Assembly: GCA_947625995.1 (NCBI GenBank) | Contig: CANQQN010000015.1 | Coordinates: 1 to 15,868 of the forward strand | Direction of reading: 5' to 3' | Length of the DNA stretch: 15,868 nucleotides | Origin: an uncultured Lachnospiraceae bacterium | GTDB taxonomy: Bacteria > Bacillota > Clostridia > Lachnospirales > Lachnospiraceae | Part shown: positions 5,894 to 13,873 of the stretch, piece by piece | Layout of the letters: each line of letters starts with the position of its first letter | How positions within the stretch are numbered: the stretch's first letter is position 1 | Notes under the pieces: model-generated | Databases searched by the model: none | Seen by the model: the letters and a program-made list of their open reading frames with translations, nothing else | Told to the model about the DNA's origin: nothing | Made by a program: the position numbers and the translations under genes

Positions 5894-7726
5894 TCATTTT
5901 ACTGTTTCTTTCAATGAATAGTCACACTGTTCCAGCGAAAAATTCGGATTGTAGTAGGGATCGCCTTCTTTCAGTATCCTTGCCCAGCGTTTCTGCATGA
6001 AGGCCACCTCCCCGGCGAACCGGGCCTGCTTTTCTTTCGTGTCCTCATAGCCGCGGCTCTTGGATTCGTAGTGATACATCTCCACATTTGGCTCATAAAC
6101 CACCAGAAACCCCTGTTCTCTCACCTTCAGGCAGAAATCAATGTCGTTGAAGGCAACCGCCAGTTTTTCCTCAAACCCGCCAGCGGCTTCCCATGCGTTC
6201 CGGTCCACCATCATACAGGCGGCGGTCACCGCGGACAGATCCTGCTGTTGGCGCTCTTTTCTGAGATATCCCAGCCGCTTTCGGTCCATACCGACAAATA
6301 AAGCGCCGGCAACGCCGCCGATCCCTACGATCACGCCTCCGTGCTGAATGGTATCGTCCGGGTAATACAGCCTTGCGCCCACAATCCCCACTTCTTTTCT
6401 CTGGCACTGTCCCAAAAAAAGCTGCAGCCAATCCGGCGTGATCACGGTGATATCGTTATTCAAACAGAGGATATAGTCTCCTTTTGCAAAAGAGAAGCCG
6501 AAATTATTCAGCGCGGAATAGTTAAATCCATCCTTCCAGTACACCACCTGTACCCGCGCTTCCTTCTCAAGCTCCTTGTAGTACGCGAAGGTTTCCGCCT
6601 CCGTGCTGTTGTTTTCTATGATGATGATCTCATAATTTTCATAGGTCGTCTTTTCAAAAATGGAGGTCAGACAGCTTCTCAGCGTATCCGCTTCATCCTT
6701 ATTGGGGATCAGGATGGATACAAGAGGGGTTCCCTCCACCGGATATCTGACGCTGTAAAACCCAAAATTATCTGTCAGCGAGACAGTCCCCTTTACGCCC
6801 GTCCGTTTGAGATGGGCTTCCACGGCCCGCTTCCCGGCCTCAAAGGCATATTGCTTGCTCTCCGGATTCTGAGCGGTGGACTGGGCGTGCACCCGCCAGT
6901 GATACAAAGCTCTGGGAATGTGACAGATCTTCCCGGCAAGCTCCGTACACCGGAGGATCAGGTCATGGTCCTGCGCGCCGTCAAATTCCTTTCGGAATCC
7001 GCCCGTCTGTTCCAGCAAGGATCTGCGCACCACAAAAAAGTGGCAGATGTAATTGTTGCCCCGCAAAAGGTCTATGTTGAAATCCGGCTTGAAATTGGGT
7101 TCAAAATACCGGGATCCGTTCATGGAAACCTTGTCCTCATCGGTATAGAACACATCCGTTTCCGGACTTTCCTGAAGCCGCTTTACGATCTCGTAGCAGG
7201 CGTCCGGCTCCAGCAGATCGTCGTGATCCAAAAGCCCTACAAAGATCCCTTCCGCCATTGCCAGCGCCGCGTTGGTATTGCCGGCGATTCCCAGATTTTC
7301 TTCCAGATCGCAGACCCTGATCCGGGCGTCCTTTGCGGTATATTTTTCCAATATCTTCCCTACCTCTTTGCAGGAAGGATCGCCGTTTGCCAGACAAAGC
7401 TCCCAGTTTCCGTAGGTCTGGGCCCGCACAGAATCGATCATTTCCCGGAGGAACTTTCCCGGCGTGCGGTACAAAGGCACCACGATGCTGATCTTCGGCG
7501 CATAAGAAAAGGTTTCCCTGCGCTGGGCGGCAAGCTGCTCCTTGTCCGGCAGGCGTTCCAGTCGCCATTTATGGTAAGATATGGCAGTCTTTCTGGAATT
7601 GCCCGGCGCGTCCAGATCGATCCCCAAAAACGTGCGCTTTAAAAAGGCGATGAGGCCGTATTTGTGCAGATAGTAAATGCCCTGCAATACATTTTTCGGT
7701 AATCGCTTTTTGATCTGCTCCTTCAT
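5894..7726 (-). CDS. two-domain family 2 glycosyltransferase
   Basis: The 610-residue protein carries two GT-A-fold family 2 glycosyltransferase domains. The first starts at about residue 78 (KISIVVPLYRTP), has its metal/nucleotide-sugar aspartates in LLDHDD (165-170) and a QDHDL segment (252-256). The second starts at about 335 (LVSILIPNKDE), has LNNDI (422-426) in the same role and NDIDFCLKV at about 527-535. It has no membrane helices and should act at the inner face of the membrane on a lipid- or polymer-linked sugar acceptor. Similar proteins build rhamnan-type or other cell-surface polysaccharides in Firmicutes. The exact sugar cannot be told. AGGAGG precedes the ATG, and a strong promoter lies at 7766-7794. 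No other polysaccharide genes flank it, so it is a single-gene unit. Confidence 0.92.
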   Translation of the reverse strand: MKEQIKKRLPKNVLQGIYYLHKYGLIAFLKRTFLGIDLDAPGNSRKTAISYHKWRLERLPDKEQLAAQRRETFSYAPKISIVVPLYRTPGKFLREMIDSVRAQTYGNWELCLANGDPSCKEVGKILEKYTAKDARIRVCDLEENLGIAGNTNAALAMAEGIFVGLLDHDDLLEPDACYEIVKRLQESPETDVFYTDEDKVSMNGSRYFEPNFKPDFNIDLLRGNNYICHFFVVRRSLLEQTGGFRKEFDGAQDHDLILRCTELAGKICHIPRALYHWRVHAQSTAQNPESKQYAFEAGKRAVEAHLKRTGVKGTVSLTDNFGFYSVRYPVEGTPLVSILIPNKDEADTLRSCLTSIFEKTTYENYEIIIIENNSTEAETFAYYKELEKEARVQVVYWKDGFNYSALNNFGFSFAKGDYILCLNNDITVITPDWLQLFLGQCQRKEVGIVGARLYYPDDTIQHGGVIVGIGGVAGALFVGMDRKRLGYLRKERQQQDLSAVTAACMMVDRNAWEAAGGFEEKLAVAFNDIDFCLKVREQGFLVVYEPNVEMYHYESKSRGYEDTKEKQARFAGEVAFMQKRWARILKEGDPYYNPNFSLEQCDYSLKETVK

Positions 7727-7765
7727 CGTTTCCTCCTGTCTTCTGCTTTCAAAACTTACGACGCT

Positions 7766-7794
7766 ATTATATCTGTTTTTTTTAATTATTTCAA
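7766..7794 (-). promoter_or_regulatory. promoter of the glycosyltransferase gene
   Basis: On the minus strand TTGAAA (complement of 7789-7794) and a consensus TATAAT (complement of 7766-7771) are 17 bases apart, about 40 bases before the start codon. It makes the glycosyltransferase independent of the opp operon, which ends at the terminator just upstream. Confidence 0.78.
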
Positions 7795-7842
7795 CCGGTA
7801 AAAGGCAGGGCTTTTTGTCGCATCATAATTTCCCTTAAAATG

Positions 7843-7882
7843 AAAAGATCCGAACCGGGAAATTCCCCGATCCGGATCTTTT
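7843..7882 (-). terminator. intrinsic terminator at the end of the opp operon
   Basis: AAAAGATCCG (7843-7852) pairs with CGGATCTTTT (7873-7882), and the inner CGGG and CCCG extend the helix. It lies about 30 bases after the oppA stop codon. The minus-strand 3' side is followed by a T-rich tract (TTTTCATTTTAAG). The plus-strand side also ends in T residues, so it could work in both directions. Confidence 0.75.
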
Positions 7883-7910
7883 TATTTACTTGTATTGATA
7901 TTCCTGTCTA

Positions 7911-9572
7911 TTATTCAGCAATGTCCGCATACATGAAGTACCAGTAACCTGTTGCGGAATGCCATACGCCTTCCAGCTTCTCGCTCTGGAGCCAGAAATC
8001 GTTGTAGTAAGCAACAGGAATGCAGGCAGTCTTCTCCATCAGGATATCTTCAGCCTTGTGAAGGGCTGCGGAACGGGCCGCGGGATCAACCGTTGTACGG
8101 GATTCTTCCATAGCCGCGTCATAATCTGCATCTACGAACTTACCATCGTTGTTGCCGTTTGTGGAATAAAGCAGATCCAGCATGTTGGAAGGATCGGAGT
8201 AGTCGCCTACCCAGCCGTTACGTGAGATCTCGTAATCGCCTGCACGACGGAGCGGTGTAAAGCTTGCCCACTCAACAGTATCTACGTTTACATTGATGCC
8301 AAGCTGCTTCCATGCCTGCTGCAGATACTCTGCCACTACCTTATGATAACCGGAATCATTGGTAGAGTAGATCAGTGCGGGAAGGCCTTCTCCGCCCGGA
8401 TAGCCGGCATCCGCAAGAAGCTGCTTCGCTTCTTCCAGATTTGCCTCATAATCCTCGCTGATATAAGGCTGTCCACCATTGGAATTGTTGATAAACTCTG
8501 TGCCGTCGGTATCCATCCAGCCGGGACCCATGAAATTGTATGCAGGAGAATAGGTGCCCTGCATCAATGTATTTGCCACATAGTCTCTGTCGATAGCAAG
8601 GCTCAGAGCCTTACGAACCTTCTCATTTGTGAAGGGCTCTTTCTGATCATTCAGAGAGATATAGTAGGTACCGATCATAGGATCTACATGAAACTCAGGA
8701 TTGCCTTCAAGGCTGGGGATTTCCTCAGTGGGAACGCCCTTTGCGAAAAGGATCTCGCCGCTCTGATATGCGCTCAGAGTCGCGTTGTCGTCCTCGATCA
8801 GCATGAACTTGATGCTGTCAAGCTTGATAGAATCCTTGTCCCAGTAGTATTCATTCTTGCTCATAACAATGTGTGAACTGGAAACCCACTCTGTCACAAC
8901 GAAAGGACCATTGGAAACATAAGTTTCGGGAGCGGTTGCCCAAGAGTCACCGTTTGCTTCGATCGTTGCCTTCTGTACGGGGCTCAAGGTTGCAAAAGCT
9001 GCAAGGCTCTCAAAGAACGTGCAGGGGCTGGAAAGCTCTACAACAAGAGTCTTCTCATCAGGAGCAGATACCGCAAGGGCATCCAGATCGCCAGCCTGTG
9101 CCTCGGCAAAACCCTTTACCATGCCCAGAACTGTCTCTGCATAGGGAGCCGCAGTATTCGGATCGCAGACACGCTTCCAAGAATAAACAAAATCTTCTGC
9201 CGTAAGATCTGTACCGTCAGACCATTTCAGACCGTCGCGAAGATGGAAAGTCCATGTAAGACCGTCCTCGGACTGTTCCCATTTTTCTGCCTGACCGGGC
9301 TTGATCTGTCCATCCTCGCCTACTGTAAGCAGACACTCAAAATTGTGGAGCAGCATGTTTCCGCCGTCAACCGCAGAATTCAGCGCGGGATCAAGGGTCT
9401 CGGGATTAGGACCGATCTGCACTGTCAATTCTTTTTTTGTACCGCCTTCATCGCTCGTCTGCTGTCCGTCATTGCCGCCGTTTCCGCTTCCTGCTTTTTC
9501 GCCGCAGCCTGTAAGCACAAAACCCGCAGTCATGACAAGAGCCAGCAAAAGAGCCAGCATTCTCTTTTTCAT
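7911..9572 (-). CDS. oppA: oligopeptide ABC transporter substrate-binding lipoprotein
   Basis: The 553-residue product begins with a lipoprotein signal peptide (MKKRMLALLLALVMTAGFVL) and the lipobox LTGC, with lipidated cysteine 23, then a Gly/Ser/Asn-rich linker. The rest is a family 5 solute-binding protein (SBP_bac_5): NPETLDPAL near the start, GLTWTFHLRDGLKWSDGTDL with the family hallmark W-S-DG-LTAEDF, and KVRKALSLAIDRD in the middle. Length is normal for OppA. It sits outside the membrane, captures peptides and hands them to OppBC. AAGGAGG precedes the ATG by six bases. It is the last gene of the operon, 74 bases after oppF. A hairpin in that gap may adjust its level relative to the other subunits. 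Specificity (oligo- versus dipeptide, or another ligand) cannot be settled here. Confidence 0.93.
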   Translation of the reverse strand: MKKRMLALLLALVMTAGFVLTGCGEKAGSGNGGNDGQQTSDEGGTKKELTVQIGPNPETLDPALNSAVDGGNMLLHNFECLLTVGEDGQIKPGQAEKWEQSEDGLTWTFHLRDGLKWSDGTDLTAEDFVYSWKRVCDPNTAAPYAETVLGMVKGFAEAQAGDLDALAVSAPDEKTLVVELSSPCTFFESLAAFATLSPVQKATIEANGDSWATAPETYVSNGPFVVTEWVSSSHIVMSKNEYYWDKDSIKLDSIKFMLIEDDNATLSAYQSGEILFAKGVPTEEIPSLEGNPEFHVDPMIGTYYISLNDQKEPFTNEKVRKALSLAIDRDYVANTLMQGTYSPAYNFMGPGWMDTDGTEFINNSNGGQPYISEDYEANLEEAKQLLADAGYPGGEGLPALIYSTNDSGYHKVVAEYLQQAWKQLGINVNVDTVEWASFTPLRRAGDYEISRNGWVGDYSDPSNMLDLLYSTNGNNDGKFVDADYDAAMEESRTTVDPAARSAALHKAEDILMEKTACIPVAYYNDFWLQSEKLEGVWHSATGYWYFMYADIAE

Positions 9573-9604
9573 AAACGTCCTCCTTATTTTTGATTGGTTA
9601 TTTT

Positions 9605-9626
9605 ACAATCCATAATATGGAATTGT
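9605..9626. repeat. hairpin-forming inverted repeat between oppF and oppA
   Basis: ACAATCCAT (9605-9613) and ATGGAATTGT (9617-9626) are inverted arms differing by one bulged base around a 3-base loop. No T-run follows in the minus direction, so it is unlikely to be a terminator. A role as RNA processing or stability element ahead of oppA, or as an operator, is possible. Confidence 0.45.
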
Positions 9627-9646
9627 ACACTATAAACATACACTTT

Positions 9647-10636
9647 TTAAACAACCTTGTCAAGATGGTGGCAGGCTGCAAAATGACCTTTTTCCACTTC
9701 TTTGAACTCCGGCTCTTCCATTGCACACTGCTCTGTGGCATAAGGACAACGGGTACGGAACCGGCACCCTGAAGGGGGATTCAGGGGACTTGGCACGTCA
9801 CCCTCCAGAACGATCCGCTTGTTGGTCCTTGCCACTTTCGGATCCGCAATGGGGATCGCGGAGATCAGGCTTCTCGTGTAAGGGTGCATACTGTGGAAAC
9901 AAAGCTCATAGCTGTCCGCCAGTTCCACAAGCTTGCCCAGATACATCACGCCGATGCGGTTGGAAATATGCTTGACCACAGACAAATCGTGGGCAATAAA
10001 CAGATAGGTCAGTCCCATGGATTCCTGAAGATCCTCAAACATATTGACTACCTGCGCCTGAATGGAAACATCCAAGGCAGAAATCGGCTCGTCGCAGACG
10101 ATAAACTGGGGATCTACTGCCAGCGCACGGGCAATACCTACACGCTGTCTCTGTCCTCCGGAAAACTCGTGGGGATACCGGTTGGCGTGCTCGGAATTTA
10201 ATCCCACGCACTCCAGAAGCTTAATGATACGCTGATAGCGGTCCTCCTTGGAGGATGCGAGCTTGTGGATGTCAATGGCCTCTCCCACGATATCCCCTAC
10301 CGTCATACGAGGATCCAGACTGGCGTAAGGATCCTGAAAAACGATCTGCATTCTCTGCCGGTAGGGAAGCATATTAACCTTGATCTTCTTTTCGCTGTCA
10401 AATATCACGTCGTTGTCAAAGGTGATGCGGCCTGCCGTCGGTTCATAGAGCCGCAGCAGCGTCCTTCCCGTTGTGGTCTTGCCACAGCCGGACTCTCCCA
10501 CAAGGCCGAGGGTTTCTCCCTTTTTGATGGAAAAGGACACATCGTCCACCGCTTTTACATATTTTTTGTTTTTTCCGAAGCCTCCTGCCGGAAAATACTG
10601 CTTCAGATGTTCAACCTTTACAAATTCTTCATTCAT
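9647..10636 (-). CDS. oppF: oligopeptide ABC transporter ATP-binding protein OppF
   Basis: The 329-residue ATPase is one of the two ATP-binding subunits. Walker A is GESGCGKT (47-54), the Q-loop VFQDPYASLDP (99-109), the signature FSGGQRQR (158-165), Walker B FIVCDEP (178-184) and the H-loop AHDLS (215-219). The C-terminal oligopeptide-transporter extension has cysteines 291, 297, 304 and 322 (GCRFRTRCPYATEQC ... AAC), the cluster that binds an iron-sulfur centre in related Opp/Dpp ATPases. The start is the ATG at 10634-10636, with GGGAGG eight bases upstream; an in-frame GTG at 10645 lies on that site and is less likely. It overlaps the end of oppD by eight bases, so translation is coupled. 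The missing insert and the GCGKT form of Walker A mark it as OppF rather than OppD. Confidence 0.93.
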   Translation of the reverse strand: MNEEFVKVEHLKQYFPAGGFGKNKKYVKAVDDVSFSIKKGETLGLVGESGCGKTTTGRTLLRLYEPTAGRITFDNDVIFDSEKKIKVNMLPYRQRMQIVFQDPYASLDPRMTVGDIVGEAIDIHKLASSKEDRYQRIIKLLECVGLNSEHANRYPHEFSGGQRQRVGIARALAVDPQFIVCDEPISALDVSIQAQVVNMFEDLQESMGLTYLFIAHDLSVVKHISNRIGVMYLGKLVELADSYELCFHSMHPYTRSLISAIPIADPKVARTNKRIVLEGDVPSPLNPPSGCRFRTRCPYATEQCAMEEPEFKEVEKGHFAACHHLDKVV

Positions 10637-11651
10637 TTGCAGCACCTCCCCGGTCTTCTTTCTGTTGCCGGTCGAACTCAGCCTTCTGATTCAGCCAGCA
10701 CTGGGTATAATGAATATCGTCAAACTGTGTCACCGGAGGCATCTCCTTCAGACATATCTTCATACACTGGTCACAGCGTGACGCGAACGGACATCCCTTG
10801 GGCGGATTGAGCATATCCACCGGCGTGCCCTCAATGGGAACAAGCCGCTCGTGCTCTTTGGCGTCCATACGGGGAATGCTCCGGATCAGTCCCTTTGTAT
10901 ATTCATGTTTTGGATTGTAGAAAATGTCATCCGTTGTGCCGTACTCCACAATGTGTCCGGCGTACATGACCGCGATCCGCTGGCAGGTACTGGCCACAAT
11001 GCCCAGATCGTGGGTGATCATAATGATCGCCATACCGAGCTTGTCCTTTAACTCCATCATCAGTTCCAGGATCTGGGCCTGAATGGTCACGTCCAACGCC
11101 GTGGTAGGCTCGTCGGCAATCAAAAGCTTCGGCTCGCACGCAAGGGCGATGGCGATCATCACACGCTGGCGCATACCGCCGGAAAATTCATGAGGGTACT
11201 GTTTCAGACGTTTCTCCGGCTCATTGATGCCTACAAGGGTCAGCAGTTCCTTGGCGCGCTCCCACGCCTCCTTTTTGGATTTGTCGGTATGCAGCAAAAT
11301 GGCTTCGCAGATCTGATTTCCGATGGTATAAACGGGATTTAAGCTGGTCATGGGATCCTGAAAAATAATGGATACCTCATTGCCCCGGATCTTTCTCATC
11401 TGTTTTTCCGTCATATCATTGATGTGGTGTCCGTTGAAATCCAGACTTCCGCCCATCAGTTTTCCGGGATAGGCGGTCAGCCCCATCAAGCTGTAAGCCG
11501 TCACGGATTTCCCGGAGCCGGATTCGCCGACGATGCCCAGCACCTCGCCCTCTTTTACGCGGATGGTGACACCGTTTAATGCTTTTACCTCTCCAGCCGG
11601 TGTAAAGAAAGAGAGGCGTTCATCTTGGATATTTACTAAATATTCACTCAT
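10629..11651 (-). CDS. oppD: oligopeptide ABC transporter ATP-binding protein OppD
   Basis: The 340-residue ATPase has Walker A GESGSGKS (42-49), Q-loop IFQDPMTSLNP, signature FSGGMRQR, Walker B LLIADEPTTALD and H-loop THDLG. These forms (FSGGMRQR, DEPTTALDVTIQAQIL) are those of OppD/DppD. The C-terminal part (EGTPVDMLNPPKGCPFASRC) carries the cysteine cluster found in this family. It pairs with OppF to power the OppBC channel. The ATG at 11651 has an AAGGAAG site about nine bases upstream. It is 19 bases after oppC, and its end overlaps the start of oppF. Confidence 0.94.
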   Translation of the reverse strand: MSEYLVNIQDERLSFFTPAGEVKALNGVTIRVKEGEVLGIVGESGSGKSVTAYSLMGLTAYPGKLMGGSLDFNGHHINDMTEKQMRKIRGNEVSIIFQDPMTSLNPVYTIGNQICEAILLHTDKSKKEAWERAKELLTLVGINEPEKRLKQYPHEFSGGMRQRVMIAIALACEPKLLIADEPTTALDVTIQAQILELMMELKDKLGMAIIMITHDLGIVASTCQRIAVMYAGHIVEYGTTDDIFYNPKHEYTKGLIRSIPRMDAKEHERLVPIEGTPVDMLNPPKGCPFASRCDQCMKICLKEMPPVTQFDDIHYTQCWLNQKAEFDRQQKEDRGGAANE

Positions 11652-11670
11652 AGTCTTGCGCTTCCTTTCT

Positions 11671-12717
11671 TTAATTTTTCAGTTTCGGGTCAAAGGCGTC
11701 CCGCAGACCGTCCCCAAACAGGTTAAAGCTCAGGATGATAAGGCTGATCAGCACTGCCGGGATAAACAACAGATACGGATACGTCTGAAAACCGTTAATG
11801 GCCGTCCCCGCAAGGGAGCCGAGAGACGGCATGGGAACCGCCACGCCTATTCCCAAAAAGGAAAGAAAACTCTCCGTGAAAATGGAGGACGGGATCTGCA
11901 ATGTCGTAGTAACGATCAGGGTACCGATACAGTTCGTCAGCAAGTGTTTTTTGATGATACGGCCATTCTTGGCGCCAAGAGCCTTGGCCGCTGTCACATA
12001 TTCGCTCTCCTTCAGGGTAAGGATCTGGCTGCGGACCATACGCGCCATACCGACCCAATAGAGAAGGGCAAACACGATAAAGATACTGATCAGTTTTGCG
12101 CCCAGCTTCTGGACCCATCCAAAACCGGGCTGGGTAGCAAGGCTTTTCAACGGATCTTCCAGCACCGTAGACAACAGAACGATCAGCAGGATATCCGGTA
12201 TGGTATAGATGATATCCACCAGACGCATCATGATCAGGTCCACCCATCCGCCGAAGAACGCCGCCACGGAGCCAAACAGAGAACCGATCACCAGAATGAT
12301 GGCCGCGGCCACAAGACCGACGATCAGGGAGATCCTGCTGCCCATCATCACACGGATGGCATAGTCACGTCCAAGCTTGTCCGTGCCGAGAAAATGAGGG
12401 AACACATCCTCTCCCGCTTCTTTCTTTGCCAGTTCCTCTTCCGAATAGGTCATAGGGGAAAGATTTTCAGAGCCCTTGATCTGCTGTTCATACCTGTAAG
12501 GGTAAAAGCCGGGAACGATAAAGGAAAAGATCATGATCACCACGATAAAGAACAGACTGATCATAGCGATCTTGTTTTTCAGGAGCCTGCGCAAGCCGTC
12601 CTTCCAGAAGCTGACGCTGTCCCGCATGATCACAAGACTTTCTTTTTCATCATTGGTAGCCGGGAGAAAATCTTCGGGATCTAATTTAAGCTGCATGCTC
12701 AAAGGATTCGTTTTCAT
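11671..12717 (-). CDS. oppC: oligopeptide ABC transporter permease OppC
   Basis: The 348-residue protein has six hydrophobic segments. The first is at about residues 49-70 (KIAMISLFFIVVIMIFSFIV), followed by a long outer loop with HFLGTDKLGRDYAIRVMMGSR, the typical OppC/DppC motif. The cytoplasmic EAA loop, which contacts the ATPases, is EYVTAAKALGAKNGRIIKKH. A longer segment of about 40 residues (EDPLKSLATQPGFGWVQKLG...) sits before the EAA loop. The N-terminal 40 residues are cytoplasmic and charged. AAAGGAG precedes the ATG. It is 15 bases after oppB, and together they form the membrane channel. Confidence 0.93.
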   Translation of the reverse strand: MKTNPLSMQLKLDPEDFLPATNDEKESLVIMRDSVSFWKDGLRRLLKNKIAMISLFFIVVIMIFSFIVPGFYPYRYEQQIKGSENLSPMTYSEEELAKKEAGEDVFPHFLGTDKLGRDYAIRVMMGSRISLIVGLVAAAIILVIGSLFGSVAAFFGGWVDLIMMRLVDIIYTIPDILLIVLLSTVLEDPLKSLATQPGFGWVQKLGAKLISIFIVFALLYWVGMARMVRSQILTLKESEYVTAAKALGAKNGRIIKKHLLTNCIGTLIVTTTLQIPSSIFTESFLSFLGIGVAVPMPSLGSLAGTAINGFQTYPYLLFIPAVLISLIILSFNLFGDGLRDAFDPKLKN

Positions 12718-12732
12718 CTTATTTTCTCCTTT

Positions 12733-13653
12733 CTATTTCAATTTGATGCGGGGATCAATGATCGTATAGACAATATCCACCAGCACATTGATAAATACCA
12801 TCAGGGACGCGAGGAAGATCGTAGTGCCCATGATCATGGTATAATCCCGGTTCAACACGGAACTGATAAATTCTCTTCCGAGCCCGGGAATGGTAAACAC
12901 CTTCTCCACGATAAAACTGCCCGTAATGGTGTAGGCAAGCATGGGTCCCACATAGGTGACCACCGGCAGGACGGCGTTTCTAAGGGCGTGCTTGAACAAA
13001 GACACAAACTGGGAAACACCCTTTGCCTTGGCTGTCCTCATATAATCCTGACCCAGTACGTCAAGCATGGAGGAACGCATCAGACGGGCTATGTATGCCG
13101 TAGGATAAAAGGCGATGGAAAGCACGGGCATGATAAAATGCGTCCACGAGCCGTCCCCAAAAGTGGTGGGCAGCACCTGAAGCTTTACGCCAAGGAAATA
13201 CAGCAGCATGGTACACACAACAAAGCCGGGCACCGCTATCCCGAAAGTGGCGAGCACAATGATGATATTATCCAGTATCTTTCCGCGGTTCAGGGCAGCT
13301 ATACAGCCAAGAGGGATTCCCAAGATCAGCGCCACAAGCACGGAAATGCCTCCGATCTTGGCGGAAACGGGGAATTTCGTGGCAATGATAGAAGAAACCG
13401 TACGGCCTCTCTGCTTTAAACTGATACCAAAGTCACCGTGAAGGGCGTCCGTGATATAGGTGACATACCTCTGCATGATCGGCTTGTCCAACCCATATTT
13501 GGCTTCCAGATTCTTCCTTGCCTGCTCCGATATGGATTTCTCAGCCGTAAAGGGGCCGCCGGGCACGGTGTTCATTAGAAAGAATGTCAGTGTTGCCACG
13601 ACGAAGATCGTCACGATCGCCATGACAAGTCTTTTTAAGATGTACTTAATCAT
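12733..13653 (-). CDS. oppB: oligopeptide ABC transporter permease OppB
   Basis: The 306-residue protein starts MIKYILKRL, a classic OppB/DppB beginning. The ATG at 13651-13653 has AAAAGGAG (complement of 13661-13668) seven bases upstream; an in-frame ATG at 13677 lies before that site and is not favoured. The first helix is followed by FFLMNTVPGGPF, the family hallmark, then KYGLDKPIMQRYVTYI. The EAA loop is DYMRTAKAKGVSQFVSLFKH, and the C-terminus ends TIIDPRIKLK. Six membrane helices are expected. It is the first gene of the operon, behind a leader of about 160 bases that contains an intrinsic-terminator hairpin. Confidence 0.94.
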   Translation of the reverse strand: MIKYILKRLVMAIVTIFVVATLTFFLMNTVPGGPFTAEKSISEQARKNLEAKYGLDKPIMQRYVTYITDALHGDFGISLKQRGRTVSSIIATKFPVSAKIGGISVLVALILGIPLGCIAALNRGKILDNIIIVLATFGIAVPGFVVCTMLLYFLGVKLQVLPTTFGDGSWTHFIMPVLSIAFYPTAYIARLMRSSMLDVLGQDYMRTAKAKGVSQFVSLFKHALRNAVLPVVTYVGPMLAYTITGSFIVEKVFTIPGLGREFISSVLNRDYTMIMGTTIFLASLMVFINVLVDIVYTIIDPRIKLK

Positions 13654-13710
13654 CCTCCCACTCCTTTTAACTTTCATATTTTAGTGCTTTAACACAGCAT
13701 GACAGTTCGC

Positions 13711-13748
13711 AAAAAAAGAGACAGATGTACGCAACCATCTGCCTCTTT
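13711..13748 (-). terminator. intrinsic terminator in the opp leader (attenuator candidate)
   Basis: The arms are 13715-13727 and 13736-13748, a 13-base stem with an 8-base loop, followed on the minus strand by seven T residues (complement of 13711-13717). In the minus-strand RNA the one imperfect pair is a G-U pair; in the plus-strand RNA it would be an A-C mismatch and the tail has no T-run. The structure is therefore built for minus-strand transcription. It lies about 65 bases after the expected start from the promoter at 13821-13849 and about 58 bases before oppB. It would either attenuate opp transcription or stop readthrough from the FtsX-type gene. Confidence 0.8.
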
Positions 13749-13793
13749 GCACAATTCATAAATTCGTCATCGTATTTCCCACAAATTCACATG

Positions 13794-13819
13794 TGTCTAC
13801 GCACCATCAGCTATAGACA
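13794..13819. promoter_or_regulatory. inverted repeat at the opp transcription start
   Basis: TGTCTA (13794-13799) and TAGACA (13814-13819) are perfect 6-base inverted arms with a 14-base spacer. The second arm abuts the -10 box of the opp promoter. The spacing is close to two helical turns centre to centre, so it may be an operator. Short arms make chance occurrence possible. Confidence 0.35.
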
Positions 13820-13820
13820 T

Positions 13821-13849
13821 ATTCTATAATTTTTTTTTGATTATGTCAA
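13821..13849 (-). promoter_or_regulatory. promoter of the opp operon
   Basis: On the minus strand TTGACA (complement of 13844-13849) and TAGAAT (complement of 13821-13826) are separated by 17 bases made mostly of A. It lies only 25 bases after the stop codon of the FtsX-type gene and about 170 bases before oppB. Transcription would begin near 13813-13815. Confidence 0.75.
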
Positions 13850-13873
13850 GCTTTTTTGGCACATTACTCAATT

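Noticed and set aside
6341..7642. 433-codon open frame on the plus strand
   Set aside because: It is fully antisense to the glycosyltransferase gene, whose domains and promoter are clear. Its translation shows no recognisable motif, and the start lacks a ribosome binding site.
11533..12684. 383-codon open frame on the plus strand
   Set aside because: It is antisense to oppD and oppC. The His/Asp/Gln-rich translation is typical of a shadow frame over membrane protein genes.
13797..13820. Leader peptide ATG...TAG (MSIADGA) in the opp leader
   Set aside because: It has no ribosome binding site, the ATG lies upstream of the predicted transcription start, and there is no run of regulatory codons.
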